A DNA stretch of 64,000 bases from Agrococcus terreus (GCF_014645235.1 NZ_BMLM01000001.1:62001-126000); one strand, 5' to 3'. Numbered from the stretch's first letter, positions 50,234 through 58,808 are shown. Notes: generated by a model not told the origin, from the sequence alone. Program-made: numbers and translations.

Positions 50234-50896
50234 TCAGGCGATGTGGTCGGGCGCGGGTGCGAGCGTGACGAGCGGGGCTCGCCCCGCGGCTCGCGAGGCG
50301 GCGCCGTCGAGGCCGGCCGCCTCGAGCCAGTTGCCCAGCATCCGGTAACCGCCCTCGGTGAGCACCGACTCGGGGTGGAACTGCACGCCCCACACCGGCG
50401 CCGCGCGGTGCTCGACCGCCATGATCACGCCCTCGTGGCCGTCCTCGGCGACGGTGCGCGACGTCACGCGCAGGGCCTCGGGCACGGTGCCGTCGACGAT
50501 CGCGAGCGAGTGGTAGCGGGTCGCGGTGAGCGGGCTCGGCAGGCCCGCGAAGATCGTGGAGCCGTCGTGCTCGACCTCGCTCGTCTTGCCGTGCATGAGC
50601 TCGGGCGCGTGCGTGACGACGCCGCCGAGCGCCTCGGCGATGGCCTGGTGCCCGAGGCAGACGCCGAGCAGCGGCGTGCCGTGCTCGATCGCAGCGTGCA
50701 CCATCGGGATCGAGACGCCCGCGTCGGCTGGCGCGCCCGGGCCGGGCGAGAGCAGCACGGCGTCCCAGTCGTCGATCGTCGCGGCGTCGACCTCGTCGTT
50801 GCGCACCACCGAGACCTCGGCGCCGAGCTCCTGCAGGTAGCCGGCGAGCGTGTAGACGAAGCTGTCGAAGTTGTCGACGACGAGGATGCGGGTCAT
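50234..50896 (-). CDS. pabA: Glutamine amidotransferase, aminodeoxychorismate/anthranilate synthase component II
   Basis: A 220-residue class I glutamine amidotransferase. VVDNFDSFVYTLAGYL is the N-terminus, LSPGPGAPADAG the oxyanion region, GVCLGHQAIAEALGG holds the nucleophile Cys and VWGVQFHPESVLT the His-Glu of the triad. It supplies ammonia for p-aminobenzoate (folate) and possibly anthranilate synthesis; actinobacterial copies beside pknB are called trpG or pabA. Convergent with pknB with only 27 bp between, no terminator seen. Upstream gene on this strand is the 52-residue membrane protein, 23 bp away. Confidence 0.94.
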   Translation of the reverse strand: MTRILVVDNFDSFVYTLAGYLQELGAEVSVVRNDEVDAATIDDWDAVLLSPGPGAPADAGVSIPMVHAAIEHGTPLLGVCLGHQAIAEALGGVVTHAPELMHGKTSEVEHDGSTIFAGLPSPLTATRYHSLAIVDGTVPEALRVTSRTVAEDGHEGVIMAVEHRAAPVWGVQFHPESVLTEGGYRMLGNWLEAAGLDGAASRAAGRAPLVTLAPAPDHIA

Positions 50897-50919
50897 GCGT
50901 GGCTCACTGTGTCGGCCGG

Positions 50920-51078
50920 TCATTCGATGACCGGGTCGGGCGTCGGGAAGAAGGTCTGCATCGCCCACGGGTAGCCGTGGACGATGAGGGCGTAGGCGAC
51001 CGCCGCCACGAGGGCGAGGACGATGAGGAGCCGCACGGACCAGGGGCCGGGCAGGATGCGCCACAGGGCCGCGTACAT
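50920..51078 (-). CDS. 52-residue membrane protein in the sortase operon
   Basis: Very small protein with one membrane helix (about residues 15-38, SVRLLIVLALVAAVAYALIV) and an acidic exterior end (FFPTPDPVIE). Its ATG overlaps the sortase stop by one base (TGATG), which fixes the start. Overlap with sortase suggests a function with it, but no family assignment can be made. Confidence 0.75.
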   Translation of the reverse strand: MYAALWRILPGPWSVRLLIVLALVAAVAYALIVHGYPWAMQTFFPTPDPVIE

Positions 51079-51833
51079 CAGGCCTCCCCGATCGCGGCGG
51101 CGAGCTCGGCCGGCATGCCGTCGGCCGCAGGGCTCCAGCCGACCCACGTCGCGTACGCGATCAGGCGACCCGCGGCCGACCACTCAGGGTTGCAGGTCGT
51201 GAGCGTGAGGTAGCGGCCGTCGGCGGGCACCTCGGGCATGCGCGGCACGGGCGCGACGACGTCGACCGCGGTCGGCGGCACGTACTCGTGGTTGCGGAGC
51301 TCGTAGACGTTCCACGCCTGCTCGGTGCGCACGTAGACGCGATCGCCGAGGCGCATCTCGTCGAGATGGGTGAACGGCCCGCCCTGCCCGTTGCGGTGGC
51401 CGGCGACGGCGAAGTTGCCGACCTCGCCGGGCATCGCGGACGTCTCGTAGTGCGCGAGTCCCTGCTGCAGCGAGTCGAGCACGGCGCGGCTCGTGCCCTC
51501 GCCGACCACGCGCTCGAACTCGCCGAGCCGGGGGATGTGGACGACGGCGAACGACTCGCGGTCGTCGGCGCGCACCTCGGCGGGCGGCGCGTCGGTGCGG
51601 AGCGCCTCCTCGGCCACGGCGCCGCCGTCCGCGCCGCTCGCCGCGTCGAGCTGCTGGGCGAACGCGCGACCGGCCTCCTGCTGCCGCTCCCCCATGACCG
51701 CGTCGGCGAGCGTGACCTGCCAGGCGAGGTAGCCGAGCACCACGACGCCGGCCGTCAGCAGCAGCTCGCCCGCGACGCTCGCCACGCTCGCGCGCCCGCG
51801 AGGGCGCGATCGCGCTCGGGACGGCTGGACCAC
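51078..51833 (-). CDS. Class E sortase
   Basis: A 251-residue transpeptidase. One N-terminal membrane helix (about 20-42, VAGELLLTAGVVVLGYLAWQVTL) places the catalytic domain outside. Active-site residues are His in VAGHRNGQGGPF, Cys in LTLTTCNPEWSAAGR and Arg soon after (AAGRLIAYA). The TTCNP motif marks class E, which in actinobacteria attaches LAXTG proteins or assembles surface structures. GTG start. Divergent from crgA; followed by the 52-residue protein. Confidence 0.93.
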   Translation of the reverse strand: MVQPSRARSRPRGRASVASVAGELLLTAGVVVLGYLAWQVTLADAVMGERQQEAGRAFAQQLDAASGADGGAVAEEALRTDAPPAEVRADDRESFAVVHIPRLGEFERVVGEGTSRAVLDSLQQGLAHYETSAMPGEVGNFAVAGHRNGQGGPFTHLDEMRLGDRVYVRTEQAWNVYELRNHEYVPPTAVDVVAPVPRMPEVPADGRYLTLTTCNPEWSAAGRLIAYATWVGWSPAADGMPAELAAAIGEA

Positions 51834-51872
51834 GGCTCAATCCTAGGCGCCGCCTGCACTACCATGGGGCGC

Positions 51873-52142
51873 ATGAGCCCCGAGAAGTCGGTCGACAAGG
51901 CCTCTGCGCGAGCCGTCAGCAAGGCGCAGGGCAAGCAGGAGCGATCGCCCCACGACGAGGAGCGGAATCCCGCCTGGTTCAAGCCGGTGATGTTCGGCTT
52001 CATGCTCGTCGGCTTCCTGTGGGTGATCGTCTACTACATCTCCGGCACGACGCTGCCGGTGCAGTCGCTGGGCTCGTGGAACATCGTCGTCGGCTTCGCC
52101 GTGATGTTCGTCGGGTTCATCATGACGACCCGCTGGAAGTAG
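51873..52142 (+). CDS. crgA: Cell division protein CrgA
   Basis: An 89-residue protein: basic, charged N-terminus (EKSVDKASARAVSKAQGKQERSPHDEERNPAWFKPVM) and two membrane helices (about 38-58 and 68-85) ending TTRWK. This is the standard CrgA/WhiP layout. It interacts with FtsZ/FtsI/FtsQ in relatives and regulates septation. ATG 51873 is used; an in-frame ATG 51864 is possible. Its place beside pknB, sortase and rhomboid is conserved across actinobacteria. Confidence 0.93.
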   Translation: MSPEKSVDKASARAVSKAQGKQERSPHDEERNPAWFKPVMFGFMLVGFLWVIVYYISGTTLPVQSLGSWNIVVGFAVMFVGFIMTTRWK

Positions 52143-52166
52143 CGCCGCCGCGCCTTCATCCGGCGG

Positions 52167-52186
52167 GAACTACACCGGTGTAGTTC
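52167..52186. promoter_or_regulatory. Perfect 20-bp palindrome downstream of crgA
   Basis: GAACTACACCGGTGTAGTTC, perfectly symmetric with no spacer. It is too tight for an ideal RNA hairpin and looks like a protein-binding dyad. I do not recognise the cognate factor. Confidence 0.65.
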
Positions 52187-52194
52187 TCCCCAGG

Positions 52195-52215
52195 TGTGGA
52201 TATCTCTGTGGAGAA
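52195..52215 (-). promoter_or_regulatory. Two DnaA-box-like sites
   Basis: On the minus strand ATATCCACA (52195-52203) and TTCTCCACA (52207-52215), each one mismatch from the DnaA box TTATCCACA. They are 12 bp apart and just beside the 20-bp palindrome, in the convergent gap between crgA and the rhomboid gene. Confidence 0.45.
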
Positions 52216-52218
52216 CCC

Positions 52219-52246
52219 AGCGCCGGCGCGCGGTCGACGCCGGCGC
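52219..52246. terminator. Hairpin between crgA and the rhomboid gene
   Basis: Ten-pair stem AGCGCCGGCG / CGCCGGCGCT with 9-base loop in a convergent gap. Confidence 0.6.
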
Positions 52247-52270
52247 TCTCCGGCGCCGGCGCGGCACGGC

Positions 52271-53128
52271 TCAGAGGAGCGTGGCGACGCGCAGGGCGAA
52301 GAGCGCGGCGAGCGCAGCCGCGACGGCGGCGATGACGATCCACGGCGCCCGCGGCGACCGCATCCGCTTGTCGGCGAGTCCCATGCCGAAGCCGAGCGCG
52401 AGGCCGACGACGAGGCCGCCCACGTGGGCCGACCACGAGATGTTCCCGAACAGGAACGTGATCGCGAGGTTGATGCCGACGATGATGAGCAGCACGGGCT
52501 GCACGCGGCCGAGCATGCGCTGCATGCCGATCGCCATGCCGAACAGCGCGTAGATGGCGCCCGAGGCGCCGACGACAGGCGTGGCCGGCTGCAGCCACGC
52601 GATCGCGACGGCGGCGCCGATGGCGCTCACCACGTAGGCGGCGAGGAACGGCAGCTTGCCGATCCGCTGCTCGATCGCCGGCCCCACCATGAACAGCACG
52701 AGCATGTTGAAGGCCAGGTGCAGCGGGCTGGCGTGCACGAGGGCCCAGGTGACGAAGCGCCACGGCTCCGCGAGCGAGTACGGGAAGTACCAGAGCAGCC
52801 ACGACGAGAGGTCGCCGGGCAGCACCTGCGCGATCCCGACGAGCACCGTGACGACGAGGATCGACGTCGTCACCGGCGTCGGCTGCGCGAAGAAGGCGCG
52901 CATGCGGCGCCCCGCCGCGGTGCGGGGGGCGCCGTGCGCGACGCGCGTGGCGCGCTGCAGCGTCCGCTGCTCGTCGCGCTCCTCGCGGACGCACTCGGGG
53001 CAGCGCACGCCGACCGGCGCCTGGTGCTGGCAGGCGCCGCAGATGGTGCGCCCGCACCGGCTGCAGAGCACCCAGCTCTGGCGGTCGGGGTGCCGGTAGC
53101 AGCGATCCGCCGCCGGTGAGGACGTCAC
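52271..53128 (-). CDS. Rhomboid-family intramembrane serine protease
   Basis: A 285-residue protease. Residues 9-46 are a zinc-ribbon/B-box-like module (CYRHPDRQSWVLCSRCGRTICGACQ...CPECV) common in actinobacterial rhomboids. Six to seven membrane helices follow, with the catalytic Ser in VVGASGAIYALFG and His in WSAHVGGLVVG; the HASPLHLAFNM segment is also conserved. It cleaves membrane proteins within the bilayer. It starts 7 bp after the ppiA gene on the same strand, so the two are co-transcribed. Confidence 0.94.
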   Translation of the reverse strand: MTSSPAADRCYRHPDRQSWVLCSRCGRTICGACQHQAPVGVRCPECVREERDEQRTLQRATRVAHGAPRTAAGRRMRAFFAQPTPVTTSILVVTVLVGIAQVLPGDLSSWLLWYFPYSLAEPWRFVTWALVHASPLHLAFNMLVLFMVGPAIEQRIGKLPFLAAYVVSAIGAAVAIAWLQPATPVVGASGAIYALFGMAIGMQRMLGRVQPVLLIIVGINLAITFLFGNISWSAHVGGLVVGLALGFGMGLADKRMRSPRAPWIVIAAVAAALAALFALRVATLL

Positions 53129-53135
53129 GCGCGGA

Positions 53136-53675
53136 TCAGGCGGGCTGGATCTCGATGGTCTCGATCACGACGGCGTCGAGCGGGCGGTCGCGGCCGTCGG
53201 TCGGCACCGCCTGGATCGCGTCGACGACGCGCTGCGAGGCCTCGTCCTCCACCAGGCCGAAGATCGTGTGCTTGCCCTGGAGCCAGGGCGTCGCGACGGT
53301 CGTGATGAAGAACTGCGAGCCGTTCGTGCCGCGGCCGGCGACCTTGCCGGCGTTCGCCATCGCGAGCACGTAGGGCTTCGCGAAGGTGAGGTCGGGGTGG
53401 ATCTCGTCGTCGAACTGGTAGCCGGGGCCGCCGACGCCCTGCCCGAGCGGGTCGCCGCCCTGGATCATGAAGTCGGGGATGATGCGGTGGAAGACGACGC
53501 CGTCGTAGAGGCGGTCGGTCGTCGTGGCGCCCGTGCCCGGGTGCGTCCACTCGCGGGCGCCCGTGGCCAGGTCGGTGAAGTTCTTGACGGTGGCGGGAGC
53601 GTGGTCGCCGAGGAGGTTGACCTTGATCTCGCCGTGGTTCGTGCGGATCGTCGCGACAGCGGTGTGGTGAGCCAT
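53136..53675 (-). CDS. ppiA: Cyclophilin-type peptidylprolyl isomerase
   Basis: A 179-residue cytoplasmic cyclophilin (no signal peptide). Active-site segments FHRIIPDFMIQGGDP, NAGKVAGRGTNGSQFFITT and WLQGKHTIFGLV carry the catalytic Arg, Phe/Met/Gln and Trp residues. It accelerates proline isomerisation. The near-origin place and order with rhomboid and crgA matches other actinobacteria. Longer in-frame upstream ATGs (to 53816) were rejected because the encoded extension is not cyclophilin-like. Confidence 0.95.
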   Translation of the reverse strand: MAHHTAVATIRTNHGEIKVNLLGDHAPATVKNFTDLATGAREWTHPGTGATTTDRLYDGVVFHRIIPDFMIQGGDPLGQGVGGPGYQFDDEIHPDLTFAKPYVLAMANAGKVAGRGTNGSQFFITTVATPWLQGKHTIFGLVEDEASQRVVDAIQAVPTDGRDRPLDAVVIETIEIQPA

Positions 53676-53818
53676 GGCTCGATCCTCCCACAGCGCGGTG
53701 CCGCGGGACCGGGAGCCCGGGCGCCGTTCGACGACAGCGAAACCGGCCGCGGCCTGGGTGACGTCGCTCAGGAAGTGGTGCCATGATGGCGCCCAGGCTT
53801 CGACAGGGAAGGACACTC

Positions 53819-54412
53819 ATGTCGCTCGAACTGACGCGCAAGCGCACCAAGCAGCTCAAGAAGCTCCGCAAGCAGGCGGACAAGCTGTGGGCCGAGCAGA
53901 AGGTCGTCGCGGACCACGCTGCCAAGATCGCCCGCGACGCCGGCCACCAGGCCAAGGCCTACGGCAACGAGTCGCTGCTGCCGACGGCCGACCGCCTCGT
54001 CCACCGGGGCGTCGACGCTGGCCGCGACACGCTCTCGCGCGCCACCAAGGGGTGGAACGGCAGCGTCGTGCCGGCGATCGCGTCGGGCCTCGGCTCGTTC
54101 GCGGCGCTCGCGCAGATCGCCAAGGACGAGCGCGTCAAGGACGCGATCGACAACGTGAAGCGCTACGCGACCGTCCCCGAGGTGAAGCCGTCGCGCGCCT
54201 CGAAGTCGGGTCCGAACGCGTTCCAGTGGGTGCTCATCGGCGTCGGCGCGGTCGCCGTCGTCAGCGCCGGCTACGCCGCCTGGCAGACGCTCCGCGCCGA
54301 CGACGACCTGTGGATCCCGGACGCCGAGGACTCCACGATCGACTCGCCGTCGCAGGGCAGCCCCTCGTCGGGCATCGCCGACGGCCCGGAGGCGGGCTCG
54401 CCGCAGGCCTGA
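53819..54412 (+). CDS. Conserved hypothetical protein with C-terminal membrane helix
   Basis: A 197-residue protein. Residues 1-50 are basic and helical (ELTRKRTKQLKKLRKQADKLWAEQK), probably a coiled coil; 55-120 are amphipathic; one membrane helix spans about 135-155 (FQWVLIGVGAVAVVSAGYAAW); the tail is acidic and Ser/Pro-rich. Similar proteins occur at this location in Microbacteriaceae, sometimes misnamed DNA helicase; no helicase motifs are present. Start ATG 53819 follows GGGAAGGACACTC. Divergent from ppiA. Function unknown. Confidence 0.75.
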   Translation: MSLELTRKRTKQLKKLRKQADKLWAEQKVVADHAAKIARDAGHQAKAYGNESLLPTADRLVHRGVDAGRDTLSRATKGWNGSVVPAIASGLGSFAALAQIAKDERVKDAIDNVKRYATVPEVKPSRASKSGPNAFQWVLIGVGAVAVVSAGYAAWQTLRADDDLWIPDAEDSTIDSPSQGSPSSGIADGPEAGSPQA

Positions 54413-54416
54413 CCCA

Positions 54417-54463
54417 GCACGACCTCGAAGGGCTCCGCCGCAGGGCGGGGCCCTTCGTCGTGC
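54417..54463 (+). terminator. Hairpin terminator after the hypothetical gene
   Basis: About 19 pairs (GCACGAC...GAAGGG..CCGCC with GGCGG..CCCTTC...GTCGTGC) with a 3-base CTC bulge; a TTCGTCGTGC descending arm. Confidence 0.7.
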
Positions 54464-54513
54464 GCGGGCCGCGGCACGAGCCGGCACCCGTCGAGCAGGC
54501 TGGCCCCGGCCCG

Positions 54514-54699
54514 TCAGGCCAGCGCGCTCCCGACGGCGACGCAGATGCCGCCCGCGACGAGCAGCCCCGCGGCGACGAGGAACCAGCGGAGCCGGCGCTC
54601 GGGGTCGCGGCCGTCGCGCATGGTGCGCACGGCGTCGAAGCCGCTGACGAGGCAGCAGGCGATCATCAGGGCGATGCCCAGCACGACGAGGGGATGCAT
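54514..54699 (-). CDS. Small two-helix membrane protein
   Basis: A 61-residue protein with membrane helices at about 4-22 and 41-59, separated by a charged loop (RTMRDGRDPERRLRW). The start codon overlaps the stop of the NUDIX gene by one base. No family recognised. Confidence 0.65.
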   Translation of the reverse strand: MHPLVVLGIALMIACCLVSGFDAVRTMRDGRDPERRLRWFLVAAGLLVAGGICVAVGSALA

Positions 54700-55127
54700 C
54701 AGCGGAGCGGCGTCCCGGGCTCGTCGAGGTGGCCGAGCGCCCAGTCGACCGCGTGCACGCGGCGGAGCGCCGCGACATCCCCGAGCCGGTGCCAGGCGAC
54801 GTCGTCGGTCGTGCCGTCGACCTCCACAGCGAGCTCGCCGCCGACGACCTCGGCGCGGTACAGGATCCGGAGCGCCTGCATCGCGTCGCCGCGCGACGAG
54901 GTCGGCACGACCGCGGAGTCGACGCCGAGCAGCCCCGTGAGCCGCACGTCGTAGCCGGTCTCCTCGAGCACCTCGCGCACGGCGCCGTCTGCGGGGTGCT
55001 CGCCGGGCTCGAGCCCGCCGCCCGGCAGGGTCCAGCCGTGCATGCCCGCCTCGTTCCAATGGGGCAGCAGCACCTCGCGCGCGTCGCCCTCGCCCCTCGT
55101 GATGAGGGCGTAGGCGGCGACTCGCAT
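54699..55127 (-). CDS. NUDIX hydrolase
   Basis: A 142-residue protein. The Nudix box is visible as GGGLEPGEHPADGAVREVLEETGY (Gly, Glu residues and REVLEETG core at about residues 35-58), which binds Mg and cleaves nucleoside-diphosphate-linked substrates. Start ATG 55127 or 55133 (MRMRVAA) are both possible; GGCAGG upstream favours the former. It is followed by the small membrane protein with a 1-bp overlap. Specific substrate unknown. Confidence 0.9.
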   Translation of the reverse strand: MRVAAYALITRGEGDAREVLLPHWNEAGMHGWTLPGGGLEPGEHPADGAVREVLEETGYDVRLTGLLGVDSAVVPTSSRGDAMQALRILYRAEVVGGELAVEVDGTTDDVAWHRLGDVAALRRVHAVDWALGHLDEPGTPLR

Positions 55128-55225
55128 GCGCATCCTGCCATCGTACGCACCGCTGACGCGACGGGCCCGTCGACGGAGCGCCACGAGTCGAGACCGGCGG
55201 CGCTCCGCACGCGGCGCGCGGTGCG

Positions 55226-57166
55226 TCAGCCGCGCGGGCGCGCGTCCTGCGGCGCTGCGGCCGGCTCGTCGTCCGCGGCAGTCCGCGGCTCCTCGCCGCG
55301 GAGCTCCTCCGCGACCGGGTCCCGCACGGGCTCCTCCTCGGCGGGCGAGGCCGCCGCGGCGTCGGCGAGCTCCGGCGTGACGACCAGCTCGCCGACGCCC
55401 TCGCCGGGCGCGGTCTGCTCGATCGAGAGCTGGAAGTCGTCGCCGTGCTCGGTGACGCCCGCGACGACCGCGTGCTCGACGGCCGCGACGGCGTACGCGC
55501 GCCGCACGACCACCGGATCCTGCGACAGGTCGCGGGTGAGCGCGACCGCGAGGCCGATCATCACGACGACGAACGGCAGCGCGGCGATGATCGTCACCTG
55601 CTGGAGGCCGGTGAGGGCGTCCTCGCCGCCGAGCAGCAGCATGATCGCCGCCACGGCGCCCGTCGCGACGCCCCAGAAGACGACGGTGCGGCGCGAGGGC
55701 CGCATCGATCCGCGGTGCGAGAGCGTGCCCATGACGATCGAGCCCGCGTCGGCGCCGGACACGAAGAAGATCGCCACGAGCACCATCACGACGACCGAGG
55801 TGATCTGCGCGAGCGGCAGCTCGCCGAGCGCCTGGAAGAGCGTCGCCTCCTGCGTGCCGGCGCTGCCGAGGTCGATGCCCTTCGACTCGAGGTCGATGCC
55901 GAGCCCGCCGAAGATGGCGAACCAGACGAGCGAGACGAGCGTCGGCGCCACGAGCACGCCCGTGACGAACTGGCGCACGGTGCGGCCGCGCGAGATGCGC
56001 GCGATGAACATGCCGACGAACGGCGTCCAGCTGACCCACCAGGCCCAGTAGAAGATCGTCCAGCCCGAGAGCCACGACGCGACCTCGTCGCCGCCCGCGG
56101 CCTCGGTGCGCGCCGACATGAACGCCAGCTGCTCGAAGTAGCCGCCCGCGGTGGTCGGGAGGATGTTGAGGATGAAGACCGTCGGGCCCACGACGAAGAC
56201 GAACAGCGCGAGCGCGGCCGCGAGCACCATGTTGATGTTCGAGAGCCACTTGATGCCGCGCGAGATGCCCGAGACCGCGGAGAGCACGAACAGCACCGTC
56301 AGGAGCGCGATGATCGCGACGAGCACGCCGTTGCCGACCGGGCCGATGCCCGCGACGATCTCGAGCCCGGAGGCGATCTGCAGCGCCCCGAGGCCGAGCG
56401 AGGTCGCCGAGCCGAACAGGGTGGCGAAGATCGCGAAGATGTCGATCGCGCGGCCGACGGGGCCCTCGACCGTGCGCTTCCCGAGCAGCGACGTGAATGC
56501 CGACGAGATGAGCAGCGAGCGGCGCCTGCGGAACACGCTGTACGCGATCGCGAGGCCCACGGTGGCGTAGATCGCCCACGGGTGCAGCGACCAGTGGAAC
56601 ATCGTGGTGGCCATCGCGGTGCGCACGGCCTCCGCCTGGTCGCCGCCGCCGGTGCCCGGCGGGGGCGTGACGAGGTGGCTCACGGGCTCGGTCACGCCGT
56701 AGAAGACGAGGCCGATGCCCATGCCGGCCGAGAACATCATCGCGATCCACGAGATCGTGCTGAACTCCGGCTCCTCGCCGTCGTCGCCGAGCGGGATGGT
56801 GCCGAAGCGGCTCGCGGCGATCCAGATGACGAACACGACGAAGCCCGTGGCGGCGATGGCGAACAGCCACCCGGTGCTGTGGACGACCCACTCGACGCCC
56901 GCGGTGGAGGCGGCGCTCAGCGACGGCGTCGAGATGACGCCCCACGCCACGAAGGCGAGGGCGACGGCGGCGGCGACGCCGAACACGACGCGGTCGAGGG
57001 GGCGCGGTCGGCCGCCGGTCTCGGCGACGGGCGGTGCGTCGAGCGCTGGGTGGAGCGGCTTTGGCCGGCGAGGAGCGCGAGGGCGCTTCGACTCGGTACG
57101 GGGGCGGTCTCCTGCGGCGGTGGTCTCAGGGGCGTCGGTGTCGGTTCGCTTCGTCGTCTCAGTCAT
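55226..57166 (-). CDS. BCCT-family osmolyte transporter
   Basis: A 646-residue transporter with 12 membrane helices. GMGIGLVFYGVTEPVSHL (glycine-rich Na+/substrate stretch), the tryptophan box SGWTIFYWAWWVSWTPFVGMFIARISRGRTVRQFV and the N-terminal 70-residue Pro/Arg-rich extension fit the betaine/carnitine/choline transporter family. The C-terminal 95 residues are acidic and helical, a region that senses osmotic stress in BetP. Substrates are betaine, ectoine or choline; the ectoine-breakdown genes at 35.7 kb make ectoine uptake plausible. Start 57166 is preceded by GAAGAGGACGA. Confidence 0.93.
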   Translation of the reverse strand: MTETTKRTDTDAPETTAAGDRPRTESKRPRAPRRPKPLHPALDAPPVAETGGRPRPLDRVVFGVAAAVALAFVAWGVISTPSLSAASTAGVEWVVHSTGWLFAIAATGFVVFVIWIAASRFGTIPLGDDGEEPEFSTISWIAMMFSAGMGIGLVFYGVTEPVSHLVTPPPGTGGGDQAEAVRTAMATTMFHWSLHPWAIYATVGLAIAYSVFRRRRSLLISSAFTSLLGKRTVEGPVGRAIDIFAIFATLFGSATSLGLGALQIASGLEIVAGIGPVGNGVLVAIIALLTVLFVLSAVSGISRGIKWLSNINMVLAAALALFVFVVGPTVFILNILPTTAGGYFEQLAFMSARTEAAGGDEVASWLSGWTIFYWAWWVSWTPFVGMFIARISRGRTVRQFVTGVLVAPTLVSLVWFAIFGGLGIDLESKGIDLGSAGTQEATLFQALGELPLAQITSVVVMVLVAIFFVSGADAGSIVMGTLSHRGSMRPSRRTVVFWGVATGAVAAIMLLLGGEDALTGLQQVTIIAALPFVVVMIGLAVALTRDLSQDPVVVRRAYAVAAVEHAVVAGVTEHGDDFQLSIEQTAPGEGVGELVVTPELADAAAASPAEEEPVRDPVAEELRGEEPRTAADDEPAAAPQDARPRG

Positions 57167-57193
57167 TCGTCCTCTTCGGTGCACACGTCGAAT

Positions 57194-57229
57194 CCCCCGA
57201 GCAGCGGCGTGTCGCAGCGGCGTCGGGGG
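57194..57229 (-). promoter_or_regulatory. Hairpin with repeated GCAGCGGC in the BCCT leader
   Basis: Stem CCCCCGA / TCGGGGG encloses two direct copies of GCAGCGGC (57201-57208, 57214-57221). It lies 28-63 bp upstream of the BCCT start on the transcript side. Could be a leader structure for osmotic control or the terminator of ThrE. Confidence 0.4.
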
Positions 57230-57307
57230 ACCGGGCAACGGTACTCCTGTTGCGCGCAGAAGGCCAGCCGGGAATCAGACATCCCCGGTCAGAGGCGCGT
57301 CGCGGTG

Positions 57308-58702
57308 CTAGCGGGCGCGACCCCGACCACGCACGACGCTCTCGACCGTGTCGCGCACCGGGGCACCGAGGAAGAGGCCGAGCGAGGCGCCCGAGGCGAG
57401 CGCGATGCCGATCGCGCCGGCGCCCACGAGCGTGGCCGCGCCCACCACGAGGCTCGCCGCCGACTCCCCCGCCTCGACGAGCTCGAGCAGACCCCGGAAC
57501 ACCGCGTAGCCGGGCACGAGCGGCACGATCGCGGCGGTCGTCACGGCGATCGAGGGCACGTGGAGGCGGTGGGCGACGAGGATGCCGATGAAGCTCGCGA
57601 CGAGCGCGCCGATGCCGCTCGCCACCGCGACCTCGAGGCCCGCGAGCCCGGCGAGCGAGAAGCCGCCCCATGCGATGCCGCCGAGCACCGCGGAGACGAT
57701 CGTGGTGCGCAGCCCCGCGCCGTTCATGACCGCGACCGACACGGCGATGGCGATCGCGCCCACCGCCTGCAGGGGCAGCGCGCCGACCGGCGGGGCCGCG
57801 CTCGTGACCATGAAGCCGATCCCGAGGCTGCTCGCCATCGAGAGCCCGCCGACGATGCCGAGCACGACGCCGAGCGTGAGCAGGACGATGTCGAGGATGC
57901 GGCCGCCAGCCGTGAGCGCGAACCCGTCGATCGCGTCCTGGGCCGCGCCGACGACGGTGAGGCCCGCGAGCATGAGGACGATGCCCGCCGCGACGATGAT
58001 CGACGGGCGCATGCCCTCGAGCCAGGGGATGCCGAGGTCGCTCAGCTGGTTCGCCGCCACCGCGAACCCGGTGACGACGAGCGCACCCGCGATCTGCGAG
58101 AAGAAGAACGGCACGCGCAGCCGCGCCATGCCCCGCTGCGCGACCGCCGCGGCGACCGAGGCGAGGAAGGCGATGAGCACGACGGCCCAGCCGGCGCCGA
58201 AGTACACGCCGACGCCCGCTCCCAGGAGGCCCTGGGCGAGCACGACGACGATCGGCCGGTAGAGGAACGGCGTGCGGCGGACGGCGTGGAAGCGCGCGCG
58301 GGCGGCCTCGAGCTCGAGGCCCGCCTCGATGTCGGCCACGAGCGCCTGCAGGCGCTGCAGCTTCGCGTGGTCGGGGTAGGGCGCCCGCACGACGCGGAGC
58401 AGCGTGATGGGGTCGTCGTCGTCGCCGCGGTGGTACGAGACGCCGATCGAGTTGTAGGTCACGTCGGTGTGGAGCGGCCGGATGCCGTAGGCGGCGGCGA
58501 CGCGGTTCGTCGCGAGCGCGACGTCGTTCGCGGAGGCGCCGACGGTCATGAGCGACTCCGCGATGCGCATCGCGAGGTCGATGACGCGGGTGGCGCGGAT
58601 CGCGTCGACGGTCTGCAGCAGCTCGGTCGCTGGCCGCGAGGAGGCGTCGGTGCGGATCGCGCCGACGAGGCGGGCGAGGAGTCCGGGTCGCTGCTGCTCC
58701 AT
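57308..58702 (-). CDS. Threonine/serine exporter (ThrE) family protein
   Basis: A 464-residue protein. The N-terminal soluble half (about residues 35-170) is the ThrE/YjjP domain (VIDLAMRIAESLMTVGASANDVALATNRVAAAYGI; HTDVTYNSIGVSYHRGDDDDPITLLRVVR) and the rest holds about ten membrane helices (DUF1212 plus DUF3815 halves fused). Corynebacterial ThrE exports threonine and serine with the proton gradient. Start ATG 58702 lies nine bases after GAGG; 58711 is an alternative. Divergent from the HTH-ABC operon, sharing the region that contains its operator. Confidence 0.9.
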   Translation of the reverse strand: MEQQRPGLLARLVGAIRTDASSRPATELLQTVDAIRATRVIDLAMRIAESLMTVGASANDVALATNRVAAAYGIRPLHTDVTYNSIGVSYHRGDDDDPITLLRVVRAPYPDHAKLQRLQALVADIEAGLELEAARARFHAVRRTPFLYRPIVVVLAQGLLGAGVGVYFGAGWAVVLIAFLASVAAAVAQRGMARLRVPFFFSQIAGALVVTGFAVAANQLSDLGIPWLEGMRPSIIVAAGIVLMLAGLTVVGAAQDAIDGFALTAGGRILDIVLLTLGVVLGIVGGLSMASSLGIGFMVTSAAPPVGALPLQAVGAIAIAVSVAVMNGAGLRTTIVSAVLGGIAWGGFSLAGLAGLEVAVASGIGALVASFIGILVAHRLHVPSIAVTTAAIVPLVPGYAVFRGLLELVEAGESAASLVVGAATLVGAGAIGIALASGASLGLFLGAPVRDTVESVVRGRGRAR

Positions 58703-58786
58703 CCCCACCATCCTCGCATTCCCGCCCGGCGCGGCTCGCCGAGCCGGGCCCGGGTGTGGCCTCCGCATGGAGGAGCCGTCATAGCA

Positions 58787-58808
58787 ATATCAGTATCGAT
58801 AGTGATAT
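58787..58808. promoter_or_regulatory. 22-bp near-perfect palindromic operator
   Basis: Arms ATATCA and TGATAT flank a central TATCGATA, with a single G-G mismatch pair. Ends 9 bp before the HTH gene start; very AT-rich for this genome. Probable autoregulatory operator of the downstream operon. Confidence 0.8.
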
